Shown: in pieces, positions 7,466 through 16,543 of the stretch
How positions within the stretch are numbered: the first letter of the stretch is position 1
Layout of the letters: each line of letters starts with the position of its first letter
Assembly (NCBI GenBank): GCA_034437215.1
Contig: DAOTVC010000079.1
Location: 1-64,000 of the forward strand
Direction of reading: 5' to 3'
DNA: 64,000 nucleotides
Source: DAOTVC01 sp034437215
GTDB taxonomy: Bacteria > Chloroflexota > Anaerolineae > B4-G1 > SLSP01
Position numbers and translations under genes: made by a program
The notes under the pieces: model-generated
The model's input: the letters and a program-made list of their open reading frames with translations, nothing else
The model's database searches: none
What the model was told of the DNA's origin: nothing

Positions 7466-8533
7466 ATGCCACCACTAGCGGCACTCTACGACGTCGTCAT
7501 CGTTGGCGCCGGTTTGACAGGCGCTCTGGCTGCCCGGCATCTTGCCGAGGCGGGCAAGCGGGTTGCCGTGCTCGAGGCTCGGGATGTAGGGGGGAGCAGC
7601 GCCGAGGTGGGGGAGGTGCTGGCGCTCCTCGGGACGCCCGAACCTTACACCCAACTGCTGACACGTCTGGGTGCCGAGAAGGCGGCGGAGGTCTGGTCCT
7701 ACACCCGGCGAAATCTCGATCTGCTGGAGAGCCTGGCGCAGCGTCTCAAGGTCAGGGTGGAACGGGTGGGCAGCCTACGCGCCGTCGGTGAGAGGGCTGC
7801 AGCACGAGATTTAGAGGACGCCGTCCGCTTGTTGGGGGAGGCAGGATTCGAGGTTGATCTTGAGGACGTCACGGACCTGGGGTTAGCCGTCGCCCTCCAG
7901 ACCAGAGCGGATCTCCGTTTCGATGGGGTGGAGCTGGTCCGGGCTCTGCTGCGTCACCCCCAGATCGTCGTGGCCCCGCACACGGAGGTCGTGAGCATCA
8001 AGCGCTTCGCCGCAGGCTTCGAGGTGTGGGCCAAGAAGCACTACCTGCGTTGCGAGGAGCTGGTGCTTGCCGGTGGGGCCTATGTCCTACCCCTGATCCC
8101 TCAGCTGGCACCTCTGACCGAGGTGCTGCCCCTCCAGAGAGTGGTCTGTGCCTCCACGGATGTGCTACCCCGCCCCCTGGTCTTGTCTGGGGGGCAGGTC
8201 CTGGTGGATGACCGCGGTGCGGAGTGGCAGATGACCGCCTGGGCGGCGAGTGTGGAGGAGGAGCCGTTGACGCTGTTGACGGAGACTGCTGACTACCTCT
8301 GCCGGGACGCCCGGATTCTGAGGCGTCAAGCGGGTTGGGTTCTGCGCAGTCATCGCGGTCTGCCCCTCGTGGGTGAGGTGGGGGGTGAAGGATCGGGCCT
8401 CTGGACTCTCAGTGGACTGGGTCCCTGGGGGACGAGTTGGGCCTGTGTCGCTGCGGAGGCCCTGGTAGGCTCGATGCTGGCCGGAGAGGATGCAGGGCTC
8501 TTGAGCTTTCACGGGGTGATGACTGCGGAGTAG
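7466..8533 (+). CDS. FAD-dependent oxidoreductase, DAO family
   Basis: This 355-aa protein has an N-terminal dinucleotide-binding fold (VVIVGAGLTGALAARHLAEAG, then an acidic VLEARD) for FAD. The C-terminal GLPLVGEVGG and LSGLGPWGTSWA segments are typical of D-amino-acid oxidase-like enzymes. Substrate residues cannot be assigned by eye, so the amine or amino-acid substrate is unknown. AGGAGGAT lies just before the ATG. The gene precedes the two-component pair by about 55 bases, but an extended -10 between them suggests separate transcription. Confidence 0.75.
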   Translation: MPPLAALYDVVIVGAGLTGALAARHLAEAGKRVAVLEARDVGGSSAEVGEVLALLGTPEPYTQLLTRLGAEKAAEVWSYTRRNLDLLESLAQRLKVRVERVGSLRAVGERAAARDLEDAVRLLGEAGFEVDLEDVTDLGLAVALQTRADLRFDGVELVRALLRHPQIVVAPHTEVVSIKRFAAGFEVWAKKHYLRCEELVLAGGAYVLPLIPQLAPLTEVLPLQRVVCASTDVLPRPLVLSGGQVLVDDRGAEWQMTAWAASVEEEPLTLLTETADYLCRDARILRRQAGWVLRSHRGLPLVGEVGGEGSGLWTLSGLGPWGTSWACVAAEALVGSMLAGEDAGLLSFHGVMTAE

Positions 8534-8557
8534 TTGTTTCTCCGGGGGGTTGGATTG

Positions 8558-8566
8558 TGGTATACT
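8558..8566 (+). promoter_or_regulatory. Extended -10 promoter element for the response regulator gene
   Basis: TGGTATACT is an extended -10 (TGn plus TATACT), 21 bases before the ATG at 8588. No good -35 is visible, which fits an extended -10 promoter. Confidence 0.4.
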
Positions 8567-8587
8567 GAGGTGAGAGGAGAGAAGGCT

Positions 8588-9304
8588 ATGACATCTGTCG
8601 CGGCCACGGGAGGTGCGCAAATTCGGGTCGCCGTTGTTGACGATCACCCCTTCTTCCGCCAGGGTATCAGGGACGTGCTGGCAGCTGAGCCGGACATAGA
8701 AGTGGTGGCGGAGGCCGAGGATGGCGATGCAGCCCTGGAGATGATCCCGGATGTCAAGCCGTCCGTAACCCTTATGGATGTCAACATCCCGGGCATCAAC
8801 GGTTTGCGCGTTACCCAACAGGTCAAAAACCAGTGCCCTGACGTGAACTTTATTATCTTGACGGCCTATGACGATGATGAGCAGATCTATCACGCCATTC
8901 GCATTGGAGCTTCGGCCTACTTTGCCAAGGACGTAGATCCTGAGCGGCTCGTCGATACCATTCGTGCGGTGGCTGAGGGGTACTACGTAATCGGGGGTAA
9001 GCGTATGACACCGGCTCAGGCCGAGGAGTGGTTACTCGAGTCCTATCGTAAGTTCGGAGTGAAACCTGAGGACGTTACCTTCTCTCCCTTGACCCCCCGA
9101 GAGATGGAGATTCTGGAGCTGATCATCGAGGGGTTGAGCAACAAGGAGATCGCTTTTCGGCTGGGGATCAGCCAACAGACCGTCAAGAACCACGTCACCT
9201 CTATCCTCGCCAAATTGAACCTATCCGATCGCACTCAGGCAGCCATCTATGCCTTGCGGCGAGGCTGGGTTCGCTTCCCCCCCGAAGCTCGTCTGGGAGG
9301 GTAG
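8588..9304 (+). CDS. NarL/DegU-type response regulator
   Basis: This 238-aa protein has a receiver domain (residues about 10-130) with the acidic pair DDHP, the phospho-acceptor Asp in TLMDVNIPG and the Lys in YFAKDVDP. A LuxR-type helix-turn-helix follows at about 170-230 (LTPREMEILELIIEGLSNKE). I set the start at 8588 because GAGGAGAGAAGG precedes it; an in-frame start at 8534 has no ribosome site. The downstream gene is a DegS-like kinase, so the two form a pair. They lie just before the tad operon and may control it, which is inference. Confidence 0.9.
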   Translation: MTSVAATGGAQIRVAVVDDHPFFRQGIRDVLAAEPDIEVVAEAEDGDAALEMIPDVKPSVTLMDVNIPGINGLRVTQQVKNQCPDVNFIILTAYDDDEQIYHAIRIGASAYFAKDVDPERLVDTIRAVAEGYYVIGGKRMTPAQAEEWLLESYRKFGVKPEDVTFSPLTPREMEILELIIEGLSNKEIAFRLGISQQTVKNHVTSILAKLNLSDRTQAAIYALRRGWVRFPPEARLGG

Positions 9305-9379
9305 GGCGTCTAAAGATCTTATGAGATTGCACTGTCGTTATCCAGCACTACGGCTGAACATCGATTTTAAAGGAAGAGT

Positions 9380-10429
9380 ATGGCCGAAAACACGTGGGAA
9401 CAATTCATCGAATCCAGTCGCCGTAACTACGAACGACTGCAGACGGAGCTTAAAGAGGTGGACATGCTCATCCAGCAGACCTCTTCGGAGGTCGACCGGA
9501 TGGTGCGCAGGAACGCGCGTGCCGCTGCGAAGCTGCGTCAGATTGAGGCGCAGTTCGACACCGTGCCGCGGGATGACATCCAGTCTACCTACAACGAGCT
9601 GGTGGAGAGTCAGCAGCGTCTCTTTACCATGCGGGGACAGCTGGAGAAGTTACAGAGCGATCAGAAGAACATGGCACGGCTTGGAGAGCTCTACGAGACG
9701 ATCCTGCAGCGCGCTGCGCCCGATGAAGAGCTGCTGGTCTCCGAGACGGAGGGGGGCGCTACTCCTCCCCAAGCGCTGGTGGTACGCATCATCGAGACCC
9801 AGGAGCGGGAGCGCCAGCGCCTCTCGCGTCAGATGCACGATGGACCGGCGCAGTCACTGACCAATCTGGTCCTGCAGGCTGAGATCTGTGAGCGGCTCTT
9901 CGAGATCGATCCCCAACGCGCCCGGACGGAGCTCGCGGAGCTCAAGCAGGATGTCGTCAACACCTTCCAGAAGGTGAAGGCCTTCATCTTCGATCTCCGC
10001 CCCATGATGTTGGACGATCTGGGATTGATGCCCACGCTGAAACGCTACGTCGAGGGGTTGGAGGAGACGGGGTTCAGCGGGGTGAAGCTCAGCATGTCCG
10101 GCAAGGAGCGGCGGTTGGCACCCTACAAAGAGGTCACGATCTTCCGCGTGCTTCAGGAGCTGCTGCACATCGCGCGTGAGTACGGACACGCCAGCAGTAT
10201 CAAAATCGCGCTGGATATGGGCGACCAGCAGGTGCGGGTCACCCTGGAGGACAACGGTACCGGGTTTGACTTTGGGGAGGCTCTGAACTCCACGGATGCT
10301 GAACGGCTGGGCCTCACAACATTGCGAGAGCGGATTGAGATGCTCGGAGGTGATATCTCCTTCGACAGTGCTGTAGGACAGGGGATGCGTGTGATCTTTA
10401 CCTTACCAATCGATGCCGAGGAGTATTGA
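9380..10429 (+). CDS. DegS-like cytoplasmic sensor histidine kinase
   Basis: This 349-aa protein has no membrane helix. Residues 1 to about 110 are a long coiled coil. The HisKA_3 box follows at about 140-210, with the phospho-accepting His in RLSRQMHDGPAQSL and the X-box FIFDLRPMMLDDLGL. The HATPase domain at about 240-345 has EDNGTGFDFG and a GLTTLRERIEMLGG box. This is the DegS architecture, a soluble kinase sensing through its coiled coil, here encoded after its regulator. The ATG has GGAAGAGT upstream. The input signal is unknown. Confidence 0.88.
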   Translation: MAENTWEQFIESSRRNYERLQTELKEVDMLIQQTSSEVDRMVRRNARAAAKLRQIEAQFDTVPRDDIQSTYNELVESQQRLFTMRGQLEKLQSDQKNMARLGELYETILQRAAPDEELLVSETEGGATPPQALVVRIIETQERERQRLSRQMHDGPAQSLTNLVLQAEICERLFEIDPQRARTELAELKQDVVNTFQKVKAFIFDLRPMMLDDLGLMPTLKRYVEGLEETGFSGVKLSMSGKERRLAPYKEVTIFRVLQELLHIAREYGHASSIKIALDMGDQQVRVTLEDNGTGFDFGEALNSTDAERLGLTTLRERIEMLGGDISFDSAVGQGMRVIFTLPIDAEEY

Positions 10430-10451
10430 GCTGACCGTGAGGGGGTACCTG

Positions 10452-10479
10452 TTGACATCCAGGTGAGGCATGCTACACT
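10452..10479 (+). promoter_or_regulatory. Sigma70-like promoter of the tad operon
   Basis: TTGACA (10452-10457) and TACACT (10474-10479) are separated by 16 bases. The promoter lies 23 bases after the kinase stop and about 95 bases before cpaB. Confidence 0.65.
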
Positions 10480-10574
10480 TGGGTTAATGTGATTTTAACT
10501 TGTGCCGTCACGGTTTCTCAATGCTTCCCTTCATCGACGCCTGACTTCTATCCCGGCTTAAGGAGGTTCCAAAG

Positions 10575-11687
10575 ATGCGTAATAATCGAACGGTGCTCAT
10601 CATCGTGGGAGTCCTGATCCTGGTCTGTGTCGTGGGGGGCTTCTTTTTCTGGCGTAATATGCAGACCGGGCCTACGGATCCCGACCCGGGTGAGGGTGAT
10701 ATGACCGTCGAGGTGCCCGAGACCCAGATTGTCGTCGCGGCTCAGAATGTCGATCCCGGTAAGCAGCTCTTCGCCGAGGATGGCGCCATTCGCCTACAAC
10801 CCTGGCCCGAGGACTCTCTCCCTCCGGAGTACTTCGATTCTCTGGATCAGGTAGATGGGAAGTTTGCGCGGATGGAGATCCCTCGTGGTATGCCCATCCT
10901 CCCGCGTATGTTGGGTGAGCCGGGCGGTTCGATTGCTGTTTACGGTTCCTCAGCGTCCCTCTTTGGAGATGAGGGGAAGCGCGCCTACGTGATCCCCATG
11001 GATACTCAGGGAGCGGTAGCCTGGGCCATCAAGCCGGGCGATCACGTGGACGTCCTGGCGGCCATTCAGTTGGTGCCCGTCGATGAGGAGTTCCAGACCC
11101 CGCTCCCCAACCTCTTCTTGTCCCTGCCCACCGGGGGGGAGGACGGCCAGGCGACGGTGAGTGGCGTCTACGGGCGGTTCGAGACGCTGCCGAACGGTCA
11201 GCCGGGGCTCATCTTCCCTTCAGGGGACAACCCCACCCACATCGTCGTGCAGCTGACGGTGCAGGACGCGGTCGTCTGGCACATCGGCGTCTGGCCCGAA
11301 GAGGAGGAGCTGGCTCGTCCCACGGGTGTGGCGCGCGAGCCCGAACAGGGCGGCGGGCTGATCCCCGAGGGTGGAGCTGCTCCCCAGCAGCAGGCTACCC
11401 CGGCTCCCCAGCCGGTCAGGCGGGTGGAGATCGAGCCGGTGACGCTGCTCGTCACGCCGCAGGATGCGCTGGTTCTGAAGTACTTGCAGGAGATGGGGGC
11501 CGACCTGGATCTCGCGTTGCGGGCTAAGGGCGATACCGCCCCGGTGATCACGGAACCGGTGTGGTTGAGCTACATCCTGGATCGCTATCAGATCCCCGAT
11601 GCGCCGCCGTCGCTCCCTGTGGCTCCGCAGTCTCTAGATGAGCAGCTGCAGTTGACGCCGCTTGCTCCTGAAACACCCGAAGAGTAG
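10575..11687 (+). CDS. cpaB: Flp pilus assembly protein CpaB/RcpC (SAF domain)
   Basis: This 370-aa protein has an N-terminal membrane helix (TVLIIVGVLILVCVVGGFFF) and then an SAF domain at about 50-120 (QIVVAAQNVDPGKQLFAEDG). An RcpC-like region and a Pro/Gln-rich stretch near 255-280 follow. In proteobacteria CpaB/RcpC works with the outer-membrane secretin. No secretin gene is present here, so in this lineage it probably acts at the membrane or wall face. AAGGAGGTT precedes the ATG. It is the first gene of the operon cpaB-cpaE-cpaF-tadB-tadC. Confidence 0.82.
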   Translation: MRNNRTVLIIVGVLILVCVVGGFFFWRNMQTGPTDPDPGEGDMTVEVPETQIVVAAQNVDPGKQLFAEDGAIRLQPWPEDSLPPEYFDSLDQVDGKFARMEIPRGMPILPRMLGEPGGSIAVYGSSASLFGDEGKRAYVIPMDTQGAVAWAIKPGDHVDVLAAIQLVPVDEEFQTPLPNLFLSLPTGGEDGQATVSGVYGRFETLPNGQPGLIFPSGDNPTHIVVQLTVQDAVVWHIGVWPEEEELARPTGVAREPEQGGGLIPEGGAAPQQQATPAPQPVRRVEIEPVTLLVTPQDALVLKYLQEMGADLDLALRAKGDTAPVITEPVWLSYILDRYQIPDAPPSLPVAPQSLDEQLQLTPLAPETPEE

Positions 11688-11734
11688 GCGAGCGTTTCGA
11701 ACAGAAAGCTCGGGATTAGTCAAGGATTAACTTT

Positions 11735-13033
11735 ATGGCGCCCAGCGATAAAATTCGGATTATGATTGTTGATGACATTGCGGAGACGCGTGAGCAGCTC
11801 CGCAAGCTCCTCTCCTTCGATCCCGATATCGAAGTTGTGGCTATGGTAGGAAGTGGCGAGGAAGCGGTCCAGGTTGGCGAGGAGGTGATGCCCCACGTCG
11901 TGCTCATGGACATCAACCTGCCGCAGATGGATGGCATCACCGCCACGAGCAAGCTCCTGGAGGTCGTGCCGACAGCCCAGGTCATCATGCTCTCGGTGCA
12001 GGGCGAGTCGGACTACATGCGGCGAGCCATGATGGCGGGCGCGCGCGACTACCTCACCAAGCCCCCCAGTGCGGACGAGCTGCTGGATGCCATTCATCGG
12101 ATGGCCAAGCTCCTGCCGCGGTCTGCCACGGACATGGTGCAGCCCAAAGCGGGTGCGCCATCCGGGGCGGGAGGCACCGCTGCCTCGCCTGTCCACCAAG
12201 CCAAGGTCATTACCTTCTACAGCCCTAAGGGGGGGACAGGCAGCACGACGCTAGCCGTGAATACCGCCATCGCCCTCCAGAATATGTTGGGCGGTGAGGG
12301 AAGGGTGGCTCTGGTCGACGCCAACCTGCAGTTCGGGGATGTGGCGGTCTTTATGAAGCTCCAGCCGACACGCACTCTCAGTGACCTGGCTCCCCGCGCC
12401 CACGAGATGGATTTGGAGCTGCTCAACACGGTCATGGTGCCCCATCCTTCGGGCCTGAAGGTGTTGGCTGCGCCCCCCGCCCCCGAGGAAGCCGAGGCCT
12501 TCCAAGATGGTGGGGTGGATGAGATGGGCGGGAACCGTCTCTTACGCTTGATTCTCGACTTCATGCGCGACCACTTCGACTACATCTTCATCGATACTGC
12601 TCATCCTGTCGATAATGTTTTGCTGTCCTTGCTCGATATAAGTGACATGATGACCATTGTCACGCGCCCTGTCATCCCCGAGATCCGGGGAGCCCGGATG
12701 TTTGTGGAGCTGCTGCAGAAACTGAATATCAACATGTACAAAGTGGCGCTCGTCATCAATAGTGTGGACAACAAACGGATGGGTATCCAGCCGGAGGCCA
12801 TCGAACGGGCTATGATGCCGGCCCTGGCACACATTCCCTTGGACGAACGGGTGGCTCTGCGCGCCGCCAACTACGGGGTTCCTTTCGTACTTCACGATTC
12901 CAAGTCGGCCCTGAGCCAAGCAGTGCTGGAGTTGTCCAAAGGCATCCTGGCACATTTCGAGACCGAGGTTGAAGAGGCAGAGGAATCGGCGGAGGCGCAA
13001 CAGCGACGTGTAGGGTTAGGACGCCTTTTATAG
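11735..13033 (+). CDS. cpaE: CpaE/TadZ-like protein: receiver domain fused to ParA-like ATPase
   Basis: This 432-aa protein has a complete receiver domain (about 1-125) with MIVDDIAE, the phospho-acceptor site VVLMDINLP and LTKPPS. A ParA/MinD-type domain follows at about 155-420. The P-loop reads YSPKGGTGSTTLAVN, so the usual second lysine position is Ser, as in several TadZ/CpaE proteins. VDANLQFGDVAVF and FIDTAHPVD follow. CpaE/TadZ places the pilus machine in the cell. Because the receiver keeps its Asp and Lys, phosphorylation could control assembly; the DegS-like kinase upstream is a possible donor, though this is unproven. Confidence 0.87.
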   Translation: MAPSDKIRIMIVDDIAETREQLRKLLSFDPDIEVVAMVGSGEEAVQVGEEVMPHVVLMDINLPQMDGITATSKLLEVVPTAQVIMLSVQGESDYMRRAMMAGARDYLTKPPSADELLDAIHRMAKLLPRSATDMVQPKAGAPSGAGGTAASPVHQAKVITFYSPKGGTGSTTLAVNTAIALQNMLGGEGRVALVDANLQFGDVAVFMKLQPTRTLSDLAPRAHEMDLELLNTVMVPHPSGLKVLAAPPAPEEAEAFQDGGVDEMGGNRLLRLILDFMRDHFDYIFIDTAHPVDNVLLSLLDISDMMTIVTRPVIPEIRGARMFVELLQKLNINMYKVALVINSVDNKRMGIQPEAIERAMMPALAHIPLDERVALRAANYGVPFVLHDSKSALSQAVLELSKGILAHFETEVEEAEESAEAQQRRVGLGRLL

Positions 13034-13059
13034 TTTTGGAAAGTTAGGAGGAGCTAGCC

Positions 13060-14460
13060 TTGTCTCTATTACGTAGAATTGAAAAGAAGGAGCCATCCTC
13101 TTCATCCCGTTCTTCACGGTCATCCGGTACTTCCTCAGCGGGCGAGGGGCAAGAGAGCGTACGCCGTCGTGCCGTCTCACCGCCGCGCGATGCTTATGTG
13201 GATCTGAAGACCCGGGTTCAGAATCGGCTGGTAGCCGACCTGGACCCCAGTATGGACGTCTCCCAGACGGATGAGGTCCGTGAGACCATCCGCCAGATGT
13301 ACGAGTCGATCCTCGAAGAGGAGCGTATCGTCCTCAGCCGTGTGGAGCGCGAGCGTCTCTTCGAGCAGATCGTTGCCGAAATCCTGGGATTGGGGCCTAT
13401 CGAGCCCCTGCTCTCCGATGATACGATCACCGAGATCATGATCAACGGTCCTAAGAGCATCTACGTCGAGCGGCGGGGACGCCTGGAGCGCGTGAACGTC
13501 ACCTTCGAATCGGACGAGCATCTGATGCGGATCATCGAGCGGATTGTGGCGCCTCTCGGACGGCGTATCGACGAGAGCAGCCCCACGGTGGACGCCCGCC
13601 TGAAGGACGGTTCGCGTGTGAATGCCGTCATCCCGCCCATCTCCCTTGTGGGTCCTGTCCTGACCATCCGTAAGTTCTTCAAGATCCCCCTCAGTATTGA
13701 GGATCTCATTCGCTACGGCTCTATTAGCGAGGAGTCGGTTGAATTCTTGAGAGCGTGCGTGGTCGCGGCGCTCAACGTTATCGTCTCCGGCGGTACGGGG
13801 ACCGGCAAGACCACGCTTCTAAACATTCTCTCGAGCTTTATTCCGGGAGATGATCGCATCGTTACTATCGAGAATGCCGCGGAGTTGCAACTACGACAGG
13901 AGCATGTCGTCACTCTCGAATCTCGCCCGCCCAACATCGAGGGGCGGGGTGAGGTCTCCATCCGCGACCTGGTCATCAACTCCCTCCGGATGCGCCCCGA
14001 TCGTATCGTAGTCGGGGAGTGCCGTGGTGGTGAGGCGCTGGACATGTTGCAGGCCATGAACACAGGTCACGATGGGAGCATGACGACGATTCACGCGAAC
14101 AACACCCGGGAGTCGCTGTCGCGTCTGGAGACCCTGGTGCTGATGGCCGGTATGGATCTGCCCCACCGTGCTATTCGAGAGCAGATCGCTGCCGCCATTG
14201 ACCTGATTGTGCAGCTCGAGCGCATGCGCGATGGCTCGCGGCGGGTGGTTGCCATCACCGAGATCCAGGGCATGGAGGGTGACGTCGTCACCTCAGCGGA
14301 TATCTTCAAGTTCGAGCAGGTGGGCTTCGAGAATGGGAAGATCGTGGGCCGGCTGCGCCCGACGGGTATTCGTCCCAAGTTCATCGATCGGATCGAGAAT
14401 GCCGGTATTCACCTGCCCGCTTCGATCTTTGGTGTTGCGGATCGGCTGCGAGGGTACTAA
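13060..14460 (+). CDS. cpaF: Tad secretion ATPase CpaF/TadA
   Basis: This 466-aa type II/IV secretion ATPase powers pilin assembly. The N-terminus is Ser-rich and basic. The conserved core includes LSDDTITEIMINGP, the Walker A SGGTGTGKTTLLN (about residue 245), the Asp box and the Walker B RIVVGECRGGEALDML with the following TGHDGSMTTIHAN. The start codon is TTG at 13060, with AGGAGG about 9 bases upstream. The gene lies 26 bases after cpaE. It should sit on the cytoplasmic face with the two TadB/TadC platform proteins. Confidence 0.95.
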   Translation: MSLLRRIEKKEPSSSSRSSRSSGTSSAGEGQESVRRRAVSPPRDAYVDLKTRVQNRLVADLDPSMDVSQTDEVRETIRQMYESILEEERIVLSRVERERLFEQIVAEILGLGPIEPLLSDDTITEIMINGPKSIYVERRGRLERVNVTFESDEHLMRIIERIVAPLGRRIDESSPTVDARLKDGSRVNAVIPPISLVGPVLTIRKFFKIPLSIEDLIRYGSISEESVEFLRACVVAALNVIVSGGTGTGKTTLLNILSSFIPGDDRIVTIENAAELQLRQEHVVTLESRPPNIEGRGEVSIRDLVINSLRMRPDRIVVGECRGGEALDMLQAMNTGHDGSMTTIHANNTRESLSRLETLVLMAGMDLPHRAIREQIAAAIDLIVQLERMRDGSRRVVAITEIQGMEGDVVTSADIFKFEQVGFENGKIVGRLRPTGIRPKFIDRIENAGIHLPASIFGVADRLRGY

Positions 14461-14538
14461 TCCACGCCCTTCTGCTGCTTCTCACCTCGTCTCCGATTGG
14501 ATAGTCTGGTGAGTCAAATATAGGATAGGATCAGAGCT

Positions 14539-15495
14539 ATGCCGATGATGCAGTGGTTGTTTATCGGTGGTGCCGTTTTGGCCATCGTGTTGCTCGTGCT
14601 GGGGTTAACCTCCGGACGTCCTGCGGGGCAGGATCTCGTAGAGGAGCGCATTGGTGGCCGAGAGAAAGAGAAACGCAAGAAGCGGGAGACGAAAAAGCCT
14701 GGTCAACCCTCAGCGCTCGGTGCTGCGGTCGATCGGGCCGTTGCCGGTAGGGGTTTTGCTCAGAACCTCGCTACCCAGATCGCCCGGGCAGATCTCAAGT
14801 TTACCGTGGGCGAGTTTATCGTCATGTCCGTCACCGCTGCCCTCGGACTTTCACTGCTCTTCTACCTGATCAACCGTCCTGTGCTTATCCCCGTGGCGCT
14901 GATCTTGGGATTCTTCGGGCCCCGTTGGTGGGTCGGTTTCCGTCAGAAAGCGCGTGCGAAGAAGTTCGATAGCCAGCTGGCAGACGCCCTCAACCTGGTG
15001 GTCAACTCCCTCCGTGCCGGCTATAGCACCAACCAGGCCATGGAGGTGATCTCCCACGAGATGCCCGATCCCATCGCGAACGAGTTCGGGCGGGCCGTCC
15101 TGGAGATGCAGTTGGGCATCGACTTCGAAACGGCGATGCTGAACATGCTGCGGCGCATGCCCAGTGAGGACCTGGACCTCGTTATCACGGCCATGAGTGT
15201 GCAGCGGGAGGTCGGTGGTAACCTCGCCGAGGTTCTCGACTCCATCAGCTTCACCATCCGTGAACGGATTCGGATCAAGGGTGACATCAACACCTTGACG
15301 GCGCAGGGGCGCATGACAGGTTACATCATCACCTTTCTGCCCTTCGGCCTCTCCGCCTTTATGTACCTGGCCCGGCGTGAGTTCTTCGGGCCGATGTTGG
15401 AAGATCCCTGTGGGTGGATTATGTTAGGCTCGGGGCTCTTTCTCATCGTTATCGGCTACGTTATCATCAATAAGATAGTGGACATAGAAGTGTGA
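14539..15495 (+). CDS. tadB: Tad platform protein TadB (T2SSF domain)
   Basis: This 318-aa inner-membrane protein has an N-terminal helix (about 5-25) and a basic segment. A pair of helices near 90-135 follows, then the T2SSF cytoplasmic domain (FDSQLADALNLVVNSLRAGYSTNQAME) and two C-terminal helices. The domain carries the usual EFGRAVLEMQLGIDFETAMLNML pattern. TadB and TadC form the platform on which the CpaF ATPase acts. The gene follows cpaF by 78 bases. Confidence 0.92.
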   Translation: MPMMQWLFIGGAVLAIVLLVLGLTSGRPAGQDLVEERIGGREKEKRKKRETKKPGQPSALGAAVDRAVAGRGFAQNLATQIARADLKFTVGEFIVMSVTAALGLSLLFYLINRPVLIPVALILGFFGPRWWVGFRQKARAKKFDSQLADALNLVVNSLRAGYSTNQAMEVISHEMPDPIANEFGRAVLEMQLGIDFETAMLNMLRRMPSEDLDLVITAMSVQREVGGNLAEVLDSISFTIRERIRIKGDINTLTAQGRMTGYIITFLPFGLSAFMYLARREFFGPMLEDPCGWIMLGSGLFLIVIGYVIINKIVDIEV

Positions 15496-15504
15496 GGTGA
15501 GAGG

Positions 15505-16437
15505 ATGTCACCCCTTCTGTTATTGCTAGCTGTTCCGGTGGTTGGTGCGCTGCTCTTCATGTTGCTGCGCGGCTCTCGTTCTTCGCAGAGCCTGGAGGAT
15601 CGCCTCAACGAGCTGGCAGCGTTGGGGCAACCCGTCACGCTCGAGGAGCTGGAGCTCTCACGCCCCTTCAGAGAGCGCGTCATTGTCCCTGTCCTGCAGG
15701 GTATCGGGGAGCGCATCCAGAAGATGACCCCGAAGAACAACCTGGAGCAGGCGCGTCAGAAGTTGGAGCTGGCGGGTGTTCTGCACAAGATCAAGCCGGC
15801 ACAGTTCTACGCTCTGCGCATGGGGGCTACGCTCGCCCTCGGAGTGCTGGGCATTCTATTGGCCCTGACTATCTTCCAGACCCGGCCGACGCTCCAGCGT
15901 ATAGGAGCGGGCGTCGGAGGTTTTCTGTTTGGATACTACTTGCCGGTGATGCTCTTGAGCTCCAAGATCCGTCGCCGTCAGGAGGATGTGCTCAAAGCGC
16001 TGCCCGATGCTCTGGATCTTCTCACCATCTGTGTGGAGGCGGGCCTCGGTTTTGACGCTGCCATCGCCAAAGTGGCCGAGAAGTGGGACAACGAGCTCAG
16101 CATCGCCTTTGCCCGGGCGGTCCAGGAGATGCAGCTGGGCAAGCTGCGGCGCGAGGCCTTGCGAGACATGGCGAACGGCCTCGACGTTTCGGACGTCACC
16201 TCGTTTGTGGCGGCGATTATCCAGGCCGATCAGCTGGGTGTCAGCATGGCCAAGGTCATGCGGATTCAGTCGGAGCAGATGCGCATCAAGCGCCGGCAGC
16301 GGGCGGAGGAGAAGGCACGACAGGCGCCGGTCAAGATCATGATTCCGTTGGCCTTCTTCATCTTCCCTTCCATCCTTATCGTGCTTCTGGGGCCCGCGGT
16401 CATCCATGTCAAAAACTCCGGTCTCTTTGGTGGGTAG
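15505..16437 (+). CDS. tadC: Tad platform protein TadC (T2SSF domain)
   Basis: This 310-aa membrane protein starts 9 bases after tadB with GAGGTGAGAGG upstream. It has an N-terminal helix, two helices near 105-150, and a T2SSF domain (LPDALDLLTICVEAGLGFD, VAEKWDNELSIAFARAVQEM). The last helix has IPLAFFIFPSILIVLLGPA. The KxRAEEKA.QAPVKI stretch before it is typical of TadC. It is the last recognisable tad gene of this operon. Pilin, prepilin peptidase and secretin genes are absent from the window. Confidence 0.92.
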   Translation: MSPLLLLLAVPVVGALLFMLLRGSRSSQSLEDRLNELAALGQPVTLEELELSRPFRERVIVPVLQGIGERIQKMTPKNNLEQARQKLELAGVLHKIKPAQFYALRMGATLALGVLGILLALTIFQTRPTLQRIGAGVGGFLFGYYLPVMLLSSKIRRRQEDVLKALPDALDLLTICVEAGLGFDAAIAKVAEKWDNELSIAFARAVQEMQLGKLRREALRDMANGLDVSDVTSFVAAIIQADQLGVSMAKVMRIQSEQMRIKRRQRAEEKARQAPVKIMIPLAFFIFPSILIVLLGPAVIHVKNSGLFGG

Positions 16438-16543
16438 ATCCTAATTGCGGCCGTCGTGAGGACCGCTGCAGGACGGTATAGCTCTCTCTCCGTTCTCAGC
16501 AGGGCTCTGGAGTGGATCAGCTTCTACAGTAGATGGGACTGCA

